DNA of 64,000 nt, taken from positions 199,820,583 to 199,884,582 of the forward strand of contig NC_134398.1 of the NCBI RefSeq assembly GCF_050003625.1, written 5' to 3'. The position numbers and the translations under genes are program-made. This document shows positions 12,340 through 23,858 of this stretch, piece after piece (position 1 is the first letter of the stretch; each line of letters opens with the position of its first letter). Below the pieces are notes generated by a model. The model saw nothing but the letters and a program-made list of their open reading frames with translations, had not been told where the DNA came from and made no database searches. This DNA is from Haematobia irritans (lineage: Eukaryota; Arthropoda; Insecta; Diptera; Muscidae).

Positions 12340-12967
12340 TTATTTTTGGCGATATGGACCAATTTTTGTGTGACTGGGGATCGGCTATATATAACTATAG
12401 GCCGATATGGACCAATCTTGGTATGGTTGTTAGCGGACATATACTAGCGCAATGTAACAAATTTCAACCGAATCGCATGAAATTTGCTCCTCCAAGGGGT
12501 TCCGGAGGTCAAATCTGGGGATCGATTTTTATGGGGGTTATATATAATTATTGACCGATATGGACCAATTTTTTCTTGGTTGTTAGAGACCCTATACTAA
12601 CACCATGTACCAAATTTCAACCGGATCGGATGAATTTTGCTCCGCGAAAAGGCGTCAGAGGTCAAATCTGGGGATCGGTTTATATGGGGGCTATACGTAA
12701 AAGTGGTCCAATATGGGCCATTTGCAATACAATCCGACCTACATCAATAACAACTACTTATGCCAAGTTTCAAGTCGATAACTTGTTTCGTTCGGAAGTT
12801 AGAGTGATTTCAACAGAAGGACGGATGGACGGACTTGCTTAGATCGACTCAGAATTTCACCACGACCCAGAATATATATACTTTATGGGGTCTTAGAGCA
12901 ATATTTCGATGTGTTACAAACGGAATGACAAAGTTAATATACCCCCATCATATGGTGGAGGGTATTA
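12340..12967 (+). mobile_element. Second dispersed element family, copy D
   Basis: Contains GATATGGACCAAT near 12404 and 12557 and GGTCAAATCTGGGGATCG near 12507 and 12660; both pairs are 153 bp apart. The 3' part has AAGGACGGATGGACGGACTT then AGATCGACTCAGAATTTCA, a TTATGGGGTCT block, and ends ACCCCCATCATATGGTGGAG plus GGTAT. Sequence differs from copies A-C, but the module length and the GGACGGAC/ATCGACTC block are shared. Open frames here (66 and 88 codons) follow the module and are not genes. Confidence 0.85.
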
Positions 12968-13035
12968 AAAATATTCAATTAAAAATTTAATTGATTCAAC
13001 AATTTTTTTAATTGAAACGAATATCAATCACAAAC

Positions 13036-13384
13036 AGGTTAGGTTAGGTTAGGTGGCAGCCCGATGTATCAGGCTCACTTAGACTATTCAGTCCATTGTG
13101 ATACCAAATTGGTGAACATCTCTCTTATCACTGAGTGCTGCCCGATTCCATGTTAAGGTCAATGACAAGGGACCTCCTTTTTATAGCCGAGTCCGAACGG
13201 CGTTCCACGATGGAGTGAAACCACTTAGAGAAGCTTTGAAACCCTCAGAAATGTCACCAGCATTACTGAGGTGAGATAATCCACCGCTGAAAAACTTTTT
13301 TGTTGTTCGGTCGAAGCAGGAATTGAACCCACTACCTTGTGTATGCAAGGCGGGCATGCTAACCATTGCACCACGGTGGCTCCC
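13036..13384 (-). mobile_element. tRNA-derived SINE, copy 1 (full length)
   Basis: On the minus strand the element starts GGGAGCCACCGTGGTGCAAT, with a pol III A box TGGTGCAATGG (13363-13373) and B box GGTTCAATTCC (13319-13329) spaced as in a tRNA. A unique body follows (GCCGTTCGGACTCGGCTA, CATTGACCTTAACATGG, GCCTGATACATCGGGCTGCC), and it ends in a (CCTAA)3-like tail. Flanks AATCACAAAC and AATCATCACAAA resemble a target duplication with a small indel. It is inserted in the MITE 12968-13530. A 76-codon open frame across it is incidental. Confidence 0.92.
13319..13373 (-). promoter_or_regulatory. Internal pol III promoter (A and B boxes) of SINE copy 1
   Basis: A box TGGTGCAATGG fits TRGYNNANNGG exactly. 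The B box GGTTCAATTCC differs from GGTTCGANTCC at one position (G to A), which may weaken TFIIIC binding. In copy 2 the B box is GGTTCGATTCC, a perfect match. Confidence 0.8.
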
Positions 13385-13530
13385 AATCATCACAAAAATT
13401 AATAGTATCAATTAATTTTTTTAATTGACTTTCAATTCATTTTTTTAGTTGATATTATCATTTCGGTGATTGAAGACATTTCAATCAAAAAATTAATTTC
13501 GTGATTAGATCAGAAAAAAATGTTTGTGTG

Positions 13531-14640
13531 TAGAAGCATCATCTTTGGCTCGGAATAAATACCAAAATCCTTAAGGGAAGGTCAAAATCTTTCAAGTAAA
13601 CTTTTTTTTGAATGTGCTATGTAAATCTAAAATTTTTGGAAATATTCCCCAGGATAATAAAAATTTCTAAAGCTATTCAAAAATGGAAATTTATGAAAAT
13701 TAATTTTTGGCAAATCCAGGGCCCTGTCATTATCCCCGCTGTCTAGTATTGACTCTTCTGGAGGCCAATCGTCTGTTAGTTGTGTGTGAACCATGTTGTT
13801 ACTTTCAAAGCCTGTTGCTAGTATTCTGATGCTGTTGCAGTTGTGTTGTTAATGCATTGTCGTCGTCGTCATCGTCATCGATGATGATGATGACAACAAC
13901 TACTACACAGAAGTTACAAACTATGAGACATAGGAGTTCAATATGTTGCTTTTGTTCTTATTGGTGAATCTGCTATTTACTGGTGTGTATTGGTTTTTTT
14001 TTGCTTTTTACTCTCTGTAAGCAATTGATGGAACTGATGAGACGGGCCTATTGCCTTATGTTGGCTTTAGTGTTGCATATTATTGTTGTAATAGTAGTAG
14101 TATTTGTTGTTGTTGTTGCTGTTTGTGATTGTTGGTCGGCCGGTCGTCTTGCATTGGTCTACTGCATGTTTGCTACATGGCCATATGTAAACTTTTCTAT
14201 ACTATTGTTGCTTAACTGATAAGCAAACTCAGGCTTTGTGTGATTCTTTTTGCAGTTGTTTGTTTTTGTTGTATTTTGAAAAAGTAACAGCTCCACCACC
14301 ATCAGCAATAGCCCCCCAAAAACTCTAAATACAAAAATGTTAAAACAGAGATTTTAAAAATTGACAAAAGTTCGAAAACGAAAGAAAACAAAAAAAAACT
14401 TCGTTAAATGGAAATTCGTGTGTATGAAAAATCGAAAGATATCATTGAAATGAGAAAAACAAAAACCTATAAAAGCAAGCAATAGGTGGATGGTATTCAT
14501 AGTTCCACACTTTTCAGTTTGAAGATTATCTTCAAAATGGGAGAATGAACTATTCCAAACTAATTCAAACCAGCAACTAAGCTGGCAATAAAGGTTTCGA
14601 AAGAGTTCATGATTAATCAAATTTAAAACCCATCAGGTTT
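13531..14640. other. Unique segment with trinucleotide tracts
   Basis: No exon recognised. 13859-13901 holds CGTCGTCGTCATCGTCATCG followed by ATGATGATGATG, a GTC/ATC microsatellite with dyad symmetry. 14080-14130 holds TTGTTG tracts that generate a valine-rich open frame on the plus strand. The 88-codon minus frame at 14354-14620 is phenylalanine-rich and unconvincing. Confidence 0.5.
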
Positions 14641-17043
14641 ATTCCCTTGGTTATAGTAAAGAAATGCTATAGAAATTAAAATTTTCTTTAGAACAAATTT
14701 TAATTTACGAAATATTCTTATGCAAAGAAAATATTCTGAAAATATCCTAAAGTTATACGAAATTCTTAAATTCCTAGAGAAATGATATTTTCCGATTTTT
14801 TTTTTAAAAATTATGAATTTTCAGAAAATTTAATTTCTATTGGAATTTGAACATTTTTTTCCAAAAATTTCATATTTATAGGAAATTTTCCGAAAATTTA
14901 ATTTTTATAGGAAATTACCAGAAAATGTCCTATAAAAGCGCAATTTTCGGAAAATTTACAAAATTATTTTTTTTTTTTTTATTTTTTAATTTTTTCAAAA
15001 ATTTTCTATAGAATTTAAAATTTCCGAAATTATCCTATAGATTTTAAATTTTCTGAAAATTCCGTATAGATGAAATTTACGGAAAATTTCCCAAAAAACC
15101 TAAATTTTTGGAAATTTTTTTATGGAATTTTGAAAAATCTCCAAGAGAAATGGAATATTTCAAAAACTTCCCGTAGAAAAAAAATTGTTAATAAATGTCC
15201 TATAGAAATGAAATTCAGAAAATTTCTTATAAAAATGAAATCTTTATAAAAACTTTCTATAGAAATGAAATTTCCTATAGAAATGAAATTTTCATAAAAT
15301 TTCGTATAAACATAAATGAAAAATTTCGACAATTCGACTAATGAAATGAAAATTTCCGAAAATTTTCTATAGAAATGAAATTTCCGAAAATTTTCTATAG
15401 AAATGAAAATTTCCTACAGATGTGAAAAATATCCTATTGAAATTACATTTTTCAAAAATCTCGTATAGAAATGAAATTTCGTATAAAAATGAAATCTTTA
15501 TAAAAAATTTCTATAGAAATGAAATTTCCTACAGAAATGAAATTTTCATAAAATTTCGTATATAAATGAAAATTTTCGACAATTCGACTAATGAAATGAA
15601 AATTTCCGAAAAATTTCTATAGAAATGAAATTTCCAAAAAATGTCTATAGAAATGAAAATTTCCTACAGATGTGAAAAATATCATATTGAAATAACATTT
15701 TTCAAAAATCTCGTATAGAAATGAAAATTTCCTATTGAAATTAAATTTTCAGAAAAATTCTTTTACAAATGAAAGTTTTGGGTAATTTCCTATAGAAGTG
15801 AAATTTTCAGAAAATTTATGAATGCAATTTTCCTATAGAAATGAAAATTTTTGAAAATTTTCAATAGAAATGAATTTTCGGAAAATTTCTTATATAGATG
15901 AAATATTCGAAAAACTTCCTATAAAAATGAAACATTTAGAAAACTTCGTATAAAAAATTAATTTTCGAAAATTTCCTATAGAAATGAAATTTTTGAAAAA
16001 TTTTCTATAGAAATGAATTTTTTGGAAAAAGTCCTATAGAAAGGATTTATGTTGGAAATTTCCTATACACCGAAAAAAAGTGAACTGTTTTATAGGAAGA
16101 ATGAACTACCACGCACGAAAATTTAACTAAATTTTACTCAACATTTTGAGATTTCCACAAAGCGTTGTTAAAACCAGGAAATTTTAATGCCCTGTTGTAC
16201 TTTTTAACTGCAGTTCACGAAATTACATCATCTCATAGAAGAAAAAATTAACTTAAAGTAAAGAAAATCATTGGCGCCAAATCATTACCATTTTAACTAT
16301 ACAGTAGGTCATTCTTACTATTTTTGGGAATCGTACGAAAATTTTCATTTGTTTTAGTTCATTTTAAACTTATGTGTAGGGTCATTGAACTTTATACTCA
16401 CGTTTAGTTAATAAAAATTTTGAGACATACTTAAAAAAAGTTAGATTTCATTAAGCTGTGGAAAATTTCGATAAAAATAATAAAATTTAACTACAAGCAA
16501 ATAAATTTTTTCCAATAAAAATAAGTTAAATTTAGTGTTAGTTTAACTACGGAAATATTTTTCTGCGTAGAAATCAAATTTTTGTGGCATTTTCCATAAA
16601 ATAAAATTTTACTATACAAATGAAATGAAATTTTCCTAAAATTTCACACAGAATTTATATTTTTTCGTTTCTATGGAAAAATTACAGAAAATTTTTAAAA
16701 TTTCCTATAAATGCAATACAATTTTAGGAAAATTAAAAAAAATAATAATAATTTTGTAACAAGTTTCCTATAGAAATTAAAATTTCCGAAATTTATCTAT
16801 AGAATTTTCTGAAAATTAAATTATCGGAAAATTTGTTATGGATATTAAATTTTTTACAAATAGGACAATGGAATTTTCCTAAAACTTCCCATAGGAATGA
16901 AAAAAATTTAATTAAATTACATTTGGTATTGAAATTTTTTGAGAAATTCCCTATAGTAATGAAAGTTTTGGAAAATTTCCTATAAAAATGAAATTTTTGG
17001 AAATTTTCCTATAAAATTGAAATTTCCAGAAAATGTCCCATAG
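14641..17043 (-). repeat. Diverged minisatellite, minus orientation, left part
   Basis: Irregular repeats of TTTCCTATAGAAATGAAATT with TTTTCGGAAAATTT-type spacers, the reverse complement of the diverged units near 3-6 kb. A 250-bp duplication is visible: GACAATTCGACTAATGAAAT occurs at 15328 and 15578 with the same flanks (CTACAGATGTGAAAAATATC, CAAAAATCTCGTATAGAAAT). A 500-bp MITE interrupts at 16068-16567. Confidence 0.85.
16068..16567. mobile_element. 500-bp MITE with TA target duplication
   Basis: Inserted in the minisatellite: left flank CCTATA, right flank TAGAAATC. The ends are CACCGAAAAAAAGTGAACT and, reversed, CGCAGAAAAATATTTCC, imperfect inverted repeats flanked by TA on both sides, as expected for a Tc1/mariner-mobilised MITE. 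The interior has no coding potential and does not resemble the minisatellite. It shares its terminal motif (GAAAAAA(A)GTGAAC) with the 148-bp element at 29170. Confidence 0.8.
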
Positions 17044-17044
17044 G

Positions 17045-17356
17045 TCAGGCTCACTTAGACTATTCAGTCCATTGTGATACCACATTGGTGAACTTCTCTC
17101 CTATCACTGAGTGCTGCCCGATTCCATGTTAAGCTCAATGACAAGGGACCTCCTTTTTATAGCCGAGTCCGAACGGCGTTCCACCTTGCAGTGAAACCAC
17201 TTAGAGAAGCTTAGAAACCCTCAGAAATGTCACCAGCATTACTGAGGTGGGATAAACCATCGCTGGAAAACTTTTTTGGTGTTGGTCGAAGCAGGAATCG
17301 AACCCACGACCTTGTTTATGCAAGGCGGGCATGCTAACCATTGCACCACGGTGGCT
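17045..17356 (-). mobile_element. tRNA-derived SINE, copy 2 (3' truncated)
   Basis: Minus-strand head GCCACCGTGGTGCAATGGTT with A box TGGTGCAATGG (17338-17348) and a perfect B box GGTTCGATTCC (17294-17304). The body matches copy 1, but the element stops at GAGCCTGA, lacking the GATACATCGGGCTGCC segment and the CCTAA tail. Flanks GTCCCATAG and GTCATAG may be a decayed target duplication. It sits in the diverged minisatellite, 137 bp from the DD41D transposon. Confidence 0.9.
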
Positions 17357-17493
17357 TTGTCATAGAAATGACATTGTTGGGAAAAACAATTATAGAATCC
17401 TATTTTTCGAAATTTTTTTATCGAAATGAAACTTTCTGCAAAATTTTCTATGGAACTGAAATGTTGGATGTTATACTGTTGAAATGTTATATA

Positions 17494-18426
17494 AAGGGTG
17501 ATTCTTTTGAGGTTAGGATTTTCATGCATTAGTATTTGACAGATCACGTGGGATTTCAGACATGGTGTCAAAGAGAAAGATGCTCAGTATGCTTTGACAT
17601 TTCATCATGAATAGACTTACGATCTGCCACAACGTCGAATTTTCAGTGAATGGGCCCTAGAAAAGTTGGCAGAAAATCCGCTTTTTTATCGACAAATTTT
17701 GTTCAGCGATGAGGCTCATTTCTGGTTGAATGGCTACGTAAATAAGCAAAATTGCCGCATTTGGAGTGAAGAGCAACCAGAAGCCGTTCAAGAACTGCCC
17801 ATGCATCCCGAAAAATGCACTGTTTGGTGTGGTTTGTACGCTGGTGGAATCATTGGACCGTATTTTTTCAAAGATGCTGTTGGACGCAACGTTACGGTGA
17901 ATGGCGATCGCTATCGTTCGATGCTAACAAACTTTTTGTTGCCAAAAATGGAAGAACTGAACTTGGTTGACATGTGGTTTCAACAAGATGGCGCTACATG
18001 CCACACAGCTCGCGATTCTATGGCCATTTTGAGGGAAAACTTCGGAGAACAATTCATCTCAAGAAATGGACCGGTAAGTTGGCCACCAAGATCATGCGAT
18101 TTGACGCCTTTAGACTATTTTTTGTGGGGCTACGTCAAGTCTAAAGTCTACAGAAATAAGCCAGCAACTATTCCAGCTTTGGAAGACAACATTTCCGAAG
18201 AAATTCGGGCTATTCCGGCCGAAATGCTCGAAAAAGTTGCCCAAAATTGGACTTTCCGAATGGACCACCTAAGACGCAGCCGCGGTCAACATTTAAATGA
18301 AATTATCTTCAAAAAGTAAATGTCATGGACCAATCTAACGTTTCAAATAAAGAACCGATGAGATTTTGCAAATTTTATGCGTTTTTTTAAAAAAAAAAGT
18401 TATCAAGCTCTTAACAAATCACCCTT
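17494..18426 (+). mobile_element. Tc1/mariner element, DD41D (rosa-like), internally deleted
   Basis: 933-bp element with inverted ends AAGGGTGATT / AATCACCCTT flanked by TA on each side inside TATATA. It contains the C-terminal two-thirds of a transposase (17607-18319). A complete member should encode roughly 340 residues, so several hundred bp are missing after the first codons. AATAAAG at about 18344, after the stop, may serve as a polyadenylation signal. The TIRs are nearly intact, so the copy could in principle have been mobilised in trans. Confidence 0.9.
17607..18319 (+). pseudogene. Broken rosa-like (DD41D) transposase
   Basis: A transposase of the DDE/D superfamily that would cut and join transposon ends in the nucleus. 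Counting from the TTG codon at 17666, catalytic residues are D15 (in FSDEAHFW), D108 (in WFQQDGATCH) and D150 (in PLDYFLWG); 41 residues separate the last two, the spacing that defines DD41D. The C-terminal block ends in a QHLNEIIFKK tail and stop. ATG at 17607 (MNRLT) looks like the original start, but it then joins out of frame to a DLPQRRIF stretch near 17621, so the N-terminal helix-turn-helix DNA-binding domain is lost and the frame shifted. All three catalytic residues survive. No functional protein is expected. Confidence 0.92.
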
Positions 18427-18427
18427 T

Positions 18428-20790
18428 ATATAAATGAAATTTCCGAAATTTTTCTATAGAAATGGAATTTTCAGAAATTTCTTATAGAATTTAGATTTTT
18501 TACAAAATTTTGTTGGAAATTCAGAATTTTCCTTTTAGATGAACAAATTAAAAAAAAAAATCCTATAGAATGCAATTTTCGGAAATTTTCACAAATTTTA
18601 ATTTTATCAAACGTTTCCTATAGAAATGGTATTTTCAGAAAATTTTTTGTAAAAATGAATGAAGTGAAACTTTCCGAAAATTTTATATAGAAATGAAGTG
18701 TTGAAAAGTGAAGTGATATTTTCTGACAATTTCCTATAGAATTGTATCTTTTGGGAAATTTTCTATAAAACGAAATCAAAAACCTTTGTTGTTAGCACCT
18801 AACCTTTTTTACATTCATTATTTATTATGATTGTAAATCTTGTGATAAATAAATAAAAATTAAATTTGTTGGAAAATTGGAAAATGGAATTGCTATAGAA
18901 CTATTAGAAAACTTAATTTCTATCGGAATTTTTCTGTTAAGGTGGGTATTAAGTTCGAGTTTAGCCGCTAAAATCGCTACAGTGAAAACTAAATCAGTAA
19001 AAAAAGACATACAATTATACATATTTGTTGCAAATTTTATTATAACTTGATGGGGAATTGCACAAAGCAAATTTTCACAAAGTTTGTATTTCTTAAAGTG
19101 GAAAAATTACAATTTTAGCGGCTAAACTCGAACCTTTAGATGCAAATATTCCAAAAATTTTTAAATTTCCTATAGAATGTAATTTTCGGAAAATTTACGA
19201 AATTATCATGTAGAAGTCAAATTTTCTGAAAATTATAGAAAATTTCCCAAAGAAATTAAATTTTTGAAAAATCTATAAAAATGGAACTTTTTAAAAATAT
19301 TTTTTGAAAAATTCCTATAGATTGAAATTATTGGGAAATTTCTTACAAAAGTTAAATTTGTGGAAAAGTTCCAATAAAAATGAAATTAAATTTGCTATGG
19401 ATATTACATTTTTGGAAAATCTATAAAAATGGAATTTTCTAAAAATATTTTTGGAAAATTTCCTATAGAAATGAAATTGTTGGGAAATTTCTTACAGAAA
19501 TGAAATTTGTGGAAAATTTCCAATAAAAATGAAATTAAATTTGCTATTACATTTTTGGAAAATCTATAAAAATTGAATTTTCTAAAAATATTTTTGGAAA
19601 ATTTCCTATAGAAATGAAATTTTTGGGAAATTTCTTACAGAAATGAAATTTGTGGAATATTTCCAATAAAAATGAAATTTTTAGAAAAATTCCCATACAA
19701 AAGAAATTTTCGTAAAAATTTGCTATAAAAACGAAATTTTTCCTGTATTTCCTGTAGAAATTACATTTTTCGAAATTTTTCTATAGAAATGAAAATTTTC
19801 AAAAATTTCTTATATAAATGAAGTATTCGAAAAATTTCCTATAAAAATGAAATATTTGGAAAACTTCGTATAGAAAATTAATTTTCGAAAATTTCTTATA
19901 GAAAGGAAATTTTTGTTACATTTACTATAGACATGAAATTTTTGGCATAGAAATGAATTTGTTGGGAAATTTTTTACAGAAATGAAATTTGTGGAAAATT
20001 TCCAATAAAAATGAAATTTTTATAAAAATTCCTATACAAATGAAATTTTCGGAAAATTTGCTATAGAAACGAAATTGTTCCTGTATTTCCTGTAGAAATT
20101 AAACTTTTCGAAATTTTCCTATAGAAATGAAAATTTCTTATATAAATGAAGTATTCGAAAAATCCCTATAGAAAGGAATTTTGTTGGAAATTTCCTATAG
20201 AAATCAAATTTTTGTGGCATTTCCCATAGAAATAAAATTTTCCTATACAAATGAAGTTTTCTGAAAATTTCCTATAGAAATGAAATTTTCCTAAAATTCC
20301 ATATAGAATTTATAATTTTTCGTTTCTATGGAAAACTACAGAAAATTTTTAAAATTTCCTATAGAAATGCTATTTTAGAAAAATTAAAAAAAATTTAATT
20401 TTATAACAAGTTTCCTATATGAATTAAAATTTCCGAAATTCATCTATAGAAAATTTCCAATAAAAATGAAATTTTTAGAAAAATTCCTATACAAATGAAA
20501 TTTTCGGAAAATTTGCTATAAAAACGAAATTTTTCCTGTATTTCCTGTAGAAATTAGATTTTTCGAAATTTTCCTATAGAAATGAAATTTTCCGAAAATT
20601 TCCTATAGAAATTACATTTTCAAAAAAATTCCTATAAAAATGAATTTTTCTGAAATTTTCTATAGAAATGAAATTTCAGAAAATTTTCTATAGAATTGAA
20701 AATTTCGGAAAAATTCGTATAGAACTGAATTTTTTTGAAATTTCCTATTGAAATGAAATATTTAAATTTTCAAAATTTTTTTCTGAAATA
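18428..20790 (-). repeat. Diverged minisatellite, minus orientation, right part
   Basis: Continues the pattern of 14641-17043 after the transposon. Between about 19260 and 19680 a unit with TACATTTTTGGAAAATCTAT recurs at 19405 and 19548 (143 bp), with a weaker third copy upstream. A MITE interrupts at about 18939-19133. Stretches 19700-19930 and 20030-20260 share ordered words (CCTGTATTTCCTGTAGAAAT, TATAAATGAAGTATTCG), indicating another local duplication. Confidence 0.83.
18939..19133. mobile_element. Short MITE with perfect 22-bp inverted repeats
   Basis: 18953-18974 (beginning GTTCGAGTTTAGCCGC) and 19112-19133 (ending GCGGCTAAACTCGAAC) are perfect reverse complements over 22 bp, about 137 bp apart. 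The left side carries an outer AAGGTGGGTATTAA that is absent on the right, so the right terminus appears truncated by about 14 bp. The interior is noncoding. The 81-codon minus open frame here is incidental. Confidence 0.85.
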
Positions 20791-21830
20791 TTCTGTGAAA
20801 ATTTTAAATATATTTTTTTGGCTTACCAATGGATAAGTTATGGTTATATTGAAAACATACCTGTAAAGAAATAAAAAGAAATACACATTAGTTTTGATTT
20901 AGATTTAAAAAATCTCATTAATAAACATTTTTCTACCATCAACTGAGGCCTCCTCCTCTTCCATGAAACAAAACATAAAATTCTCTTGGCAAGTGTTTTA
21001 TGATTCATGAAATCGGTGGTGTTTGTAATTATGAGCTGTGAACAACATCACTTTTTGGCCTCAAAACAACAAATTAACAAAGCAAAAAAAAGAAATGTGA
21101 TGTCCAGCAAACCTTAAAATATGGCCTTTAGACAGGAATTTGTTTGTGTAACTTGAATAACCATTTTGCAGTGAAAAATGAACAAAAAATATATATGGCA
21201 AATAGGTTGGGTCGCTTTCAGTCCTTTTGAAATTGCTAACAAGACGCACGTTCCAATGGACCAGAGATGGCAGACAACATGACAGCCAGCATCAACAGCT
21301 TGTTGAAAACACTAATAAAACATGTGGAGAACAAGGAAAGACCGATGCCCGGCCAGTCGGCATTTAGCCACTTGCCCAAGTCATCACAAAAAACTATAGG
21401 TCCCAAAAAAGGAAACGGACAGACAGCCATTTATATTGAATAGCATACAAAAGTAGTTTTTTTTCCATCCATTCGAAAAAGGTTTCTCCGGGTTCTTGGT
21501 CGGGTGTGTGTTTTATGTGTGTACCATAGTTGTCGGCTTAGTAAAACACATCATTACGAACCAATTAGGGGGAATATGAAAACAATAACAACACCAATAA
21601 AAACACTGAATGTTTAAACTTTAATACTTTTCGCTTTTTGTTTGGTATACTTCGATTATTGGGCATAAAAGTTTTAGAGCGGTAGAAGGATCAAGCGATT
21701 TCTTGGTGGCACAATAAATATGACAAACAAAGGAGTACCACCACGAAAGCAAACGAAAAAAGGGTGCTTGATTGTGCGAAATTTAGTATGGTGGATACGA
21801 GGGTAACTTATATATTTTGGGAAAGTTAAT
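20791..21830. other. Unique segment, no gene recognised
   Basis: Moderate-complexity DNA between minisatellite blocks. The minus-strand frame at 21236-21430 (64 codons) has more balanced composition than its surroundings but no recognisable motif and no convincing splice sites. I see no RNA gene. Confidence 0.5.
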
Positions 21831-23236
21831 GAAAATATTCCAAATTCCTTATAAAAATGAAATTTTCAACAAAAAAATATTTTCAAAATTTTGAAAATAT
21901 TTTTTACACATAACTTTTTTTTTTAAATTTCTTTAAAAATCAAATTTAAAAAATTTTCCAATGATTTCGTTTAATAATTATTTTTTTTTCGAAAAAAATT
22001 GTTTTAAAAAATTGTGACCGCAAATGAAATTCTAATCTAATATTTTTAGAAAATTTTCAAAATGAAAAATTTTGAAGAGTAATAAAAATTTACGCATTTT
22101 TCTAAAAAATTTCTTATAAAAATGAAAAATTTAATTAAATCCTATAGACAAGAAAATTTGCAAATATTTTTTTTGTAAATTTCTTTTAAGAATCACATTT
22201 AAAAAAAATGTTAGAGAATTTTGGGTAAAAAACTTATTTTTTGATTTTTTAATGTTTAAATGTTCCAAACAATAAAATTCTCATAAATTTTTCTTTTTGA
22301 AAAATTTCGAAAACTTCTTAGTAATGAATATTTCCGCAATTCCGTTGAGACCTGAAATTTCCTAAAATATTGTATAGTAGACACGAGGTTAATTTAAACA
22401 TTTGGGAAAGTTAATCAAAAAATCCTTATAGAAAATTTTGGGAAATTTTATACAGAAATGAAAATTGTGGAAAATTTCCTACATTTCCTATAGAAATGAC
22501 ATTTTTGGATAATTTCCTATAGAAATGATTTTCTATAGAATTAAAAATTTTAAACAAACTTGGACACTCTTAAAAGCGGACACCTCGCAAATGTGGACCA
22601 AATTTAGTCGACATAATTTTTACATATATTTTTTTTTTGTAAATTGCTTCATAAAAAAATTTTAGAAAATATAAAAAAATAAATGTCTAAAAACAATTTT
22701 TTTCCTTGAAACGGAATTTTCTTGAAATTTCCTATAGAAAAGAAAATTGTGAAAATTTTCATATAAAAATGAAAGTTTTGAAAAATTTCTTATAGAAATA
22801 AAACTTTTGTAAATATTTCTATGGAAATGAAATATTTTGTAAAAATGAAATTTTTTGAAAATTTCCTATAAACATTTTCTATAATGAAATTATATTTTTG
22901 GAAATTTCCTATGCAAATGAAATTCTTGGGAAATTTTCTATAAAAATGTTTGGAAATGAAATATTTTGTAAAAATTAAATTTTTGGAAAATTTCCTATAA
23001 ACATTTTTTATAATGAAATTATAATTTTTTTTGGAAATTTTTGGGAAATTTTCTATAAAAATGTTTGGAAATATTTGGAAAATTTCCTATAAAAATGAAA
23101 GCTTTCGACAATTCCGAAATTTCCTACCGAAATGAAATTTTCTGCAAATTTTCCATAAAAAATGAAATTATCTGAAAATTTCCTATAGAAACGAAATATT
23201 CCGAAAATTCTATGATACTCGTATATATTATACTCG
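21831..23236 (-). repeat. Highly diverged minisatellite, minus orientation
   Basis: Words such as TTTCCTATAGAAATGACATT, AAAATTTCCTATAAA and AATGAAATATTTTGTAAAAA recur irregularly. 22850-23080 shows a short duplication (GGAAATGAAATATTTTGTAA; CCTATAAACATTTT). Inside is a short foreign stretch near 22560-22605 with GGACACTCTTAAAAGCGGAC, origin unknown. Confidence 0.7.
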
Positions 23237-23850
23237 TGTATATGCTCGTATATATAATATTAATAATATTATAATTTCTATAAATAAATTTTGTTTTGGA
23301 ACTATCTTTAAAAATCAAAAAATTAAAAAATTCTATAAAAAGTAGAAAATTTCGATAATCTTGTATAAAAATTTTAATTTCTATAGGAAATTTTGTCAAA
23401 ATTTATTTCTATTGGAAATTTTGTCAAAATTTTCATTTTTATAGGAAATTTTGTCAAAATTTTCATTTCTATAGGACATTTTTGTCAAAATTTCATTTCT
23501 ATAGGAAATTACGTCAAAATGCCATTTGTATAGAAAATTCTGTCAAAATTTCATTTCTATAGGAAATTCTGTCAAAATTTAATTTCCATACAAAAATTTC
23601 TAAAAATGTAATTTTTACAGGAAATTCTCTAAAAATTTCAATTTTATGGGAAATTTAGTCAAAATTTTATTTCTATAGGAAATTTAATCAAAATTGCATG
23701 TCTAAAGGAAATTTTATATATGCTCGTATATATAATATTAATAATATTATAATTTCTATAAATAAATTTTGTTTTGGAACTATCTTTAAAAATCAAAAAA
23801 TTAAAGAAATCTATAAAAAGTAGAAAATTTCGATAATCTTGTATAAACAT
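23237..23850 (+). repeat. Two ~130-bp direct repeats flanking a 29-bp mini-array
   Basis: The block from TATGCTCGTATATATAATAT through TCGATAATCTTGTATAAA occurs at about 23241-23371 and again at 23719-23847, 478 bp apart and almost identical. Between them lies a plus-orientation array of the TTTCTATAGGAAATTTTG variant. The minus open frames here are shadows of the repeats. Confidence 0.88.
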
Positions 23851-23858
23851 TATGAGAA

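Larger units (their letters stand above)
12968..13530. mobile_element. AATTAA-rich palindromic MITE, split by a SINE
   Basis: Left part 12968-13035 and right part 13385-13530 together match the MITE at 30131-30416 read on the opposite strand: ATATTCAATTAAA, TTAATTGATTCAACAA, AATTGAAACGAATATCAATC, then after the SINE ATCACAAAAATTAATAGTAT, AATTAATTTTTTTAATTG, GTGATTGAAGACATTTCAAT and the terminal TTTGTGTG followed by TA. The outer left terminus is missing where it abuts copy D. The SINE lies exactly at the interruption. Confidence 0.85.

Noticed and set aside
13319..13384. A functional tRNA gene
   Set aside because: A and B boxes are present, but the sequence continues into a SINE body, occurs in three copies with the same body, and does not fold as a full cloverleaf by eye.
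13181..13411. 76-codon minus-strand frame
   Set aside because: It is read-through of the tRNA-like head of the SINE.
13983..14219. Valine-rich 78-codon frame
   Set aside because: It is generated by TTGTTG/GTAGTA microsatellite tracts, with no other coding signal.
17239..17571. 110-codon minus-strand frame
   Set aside because: It spans the SINE head and the left end of the DD41D transposon and is not a conserved frame.
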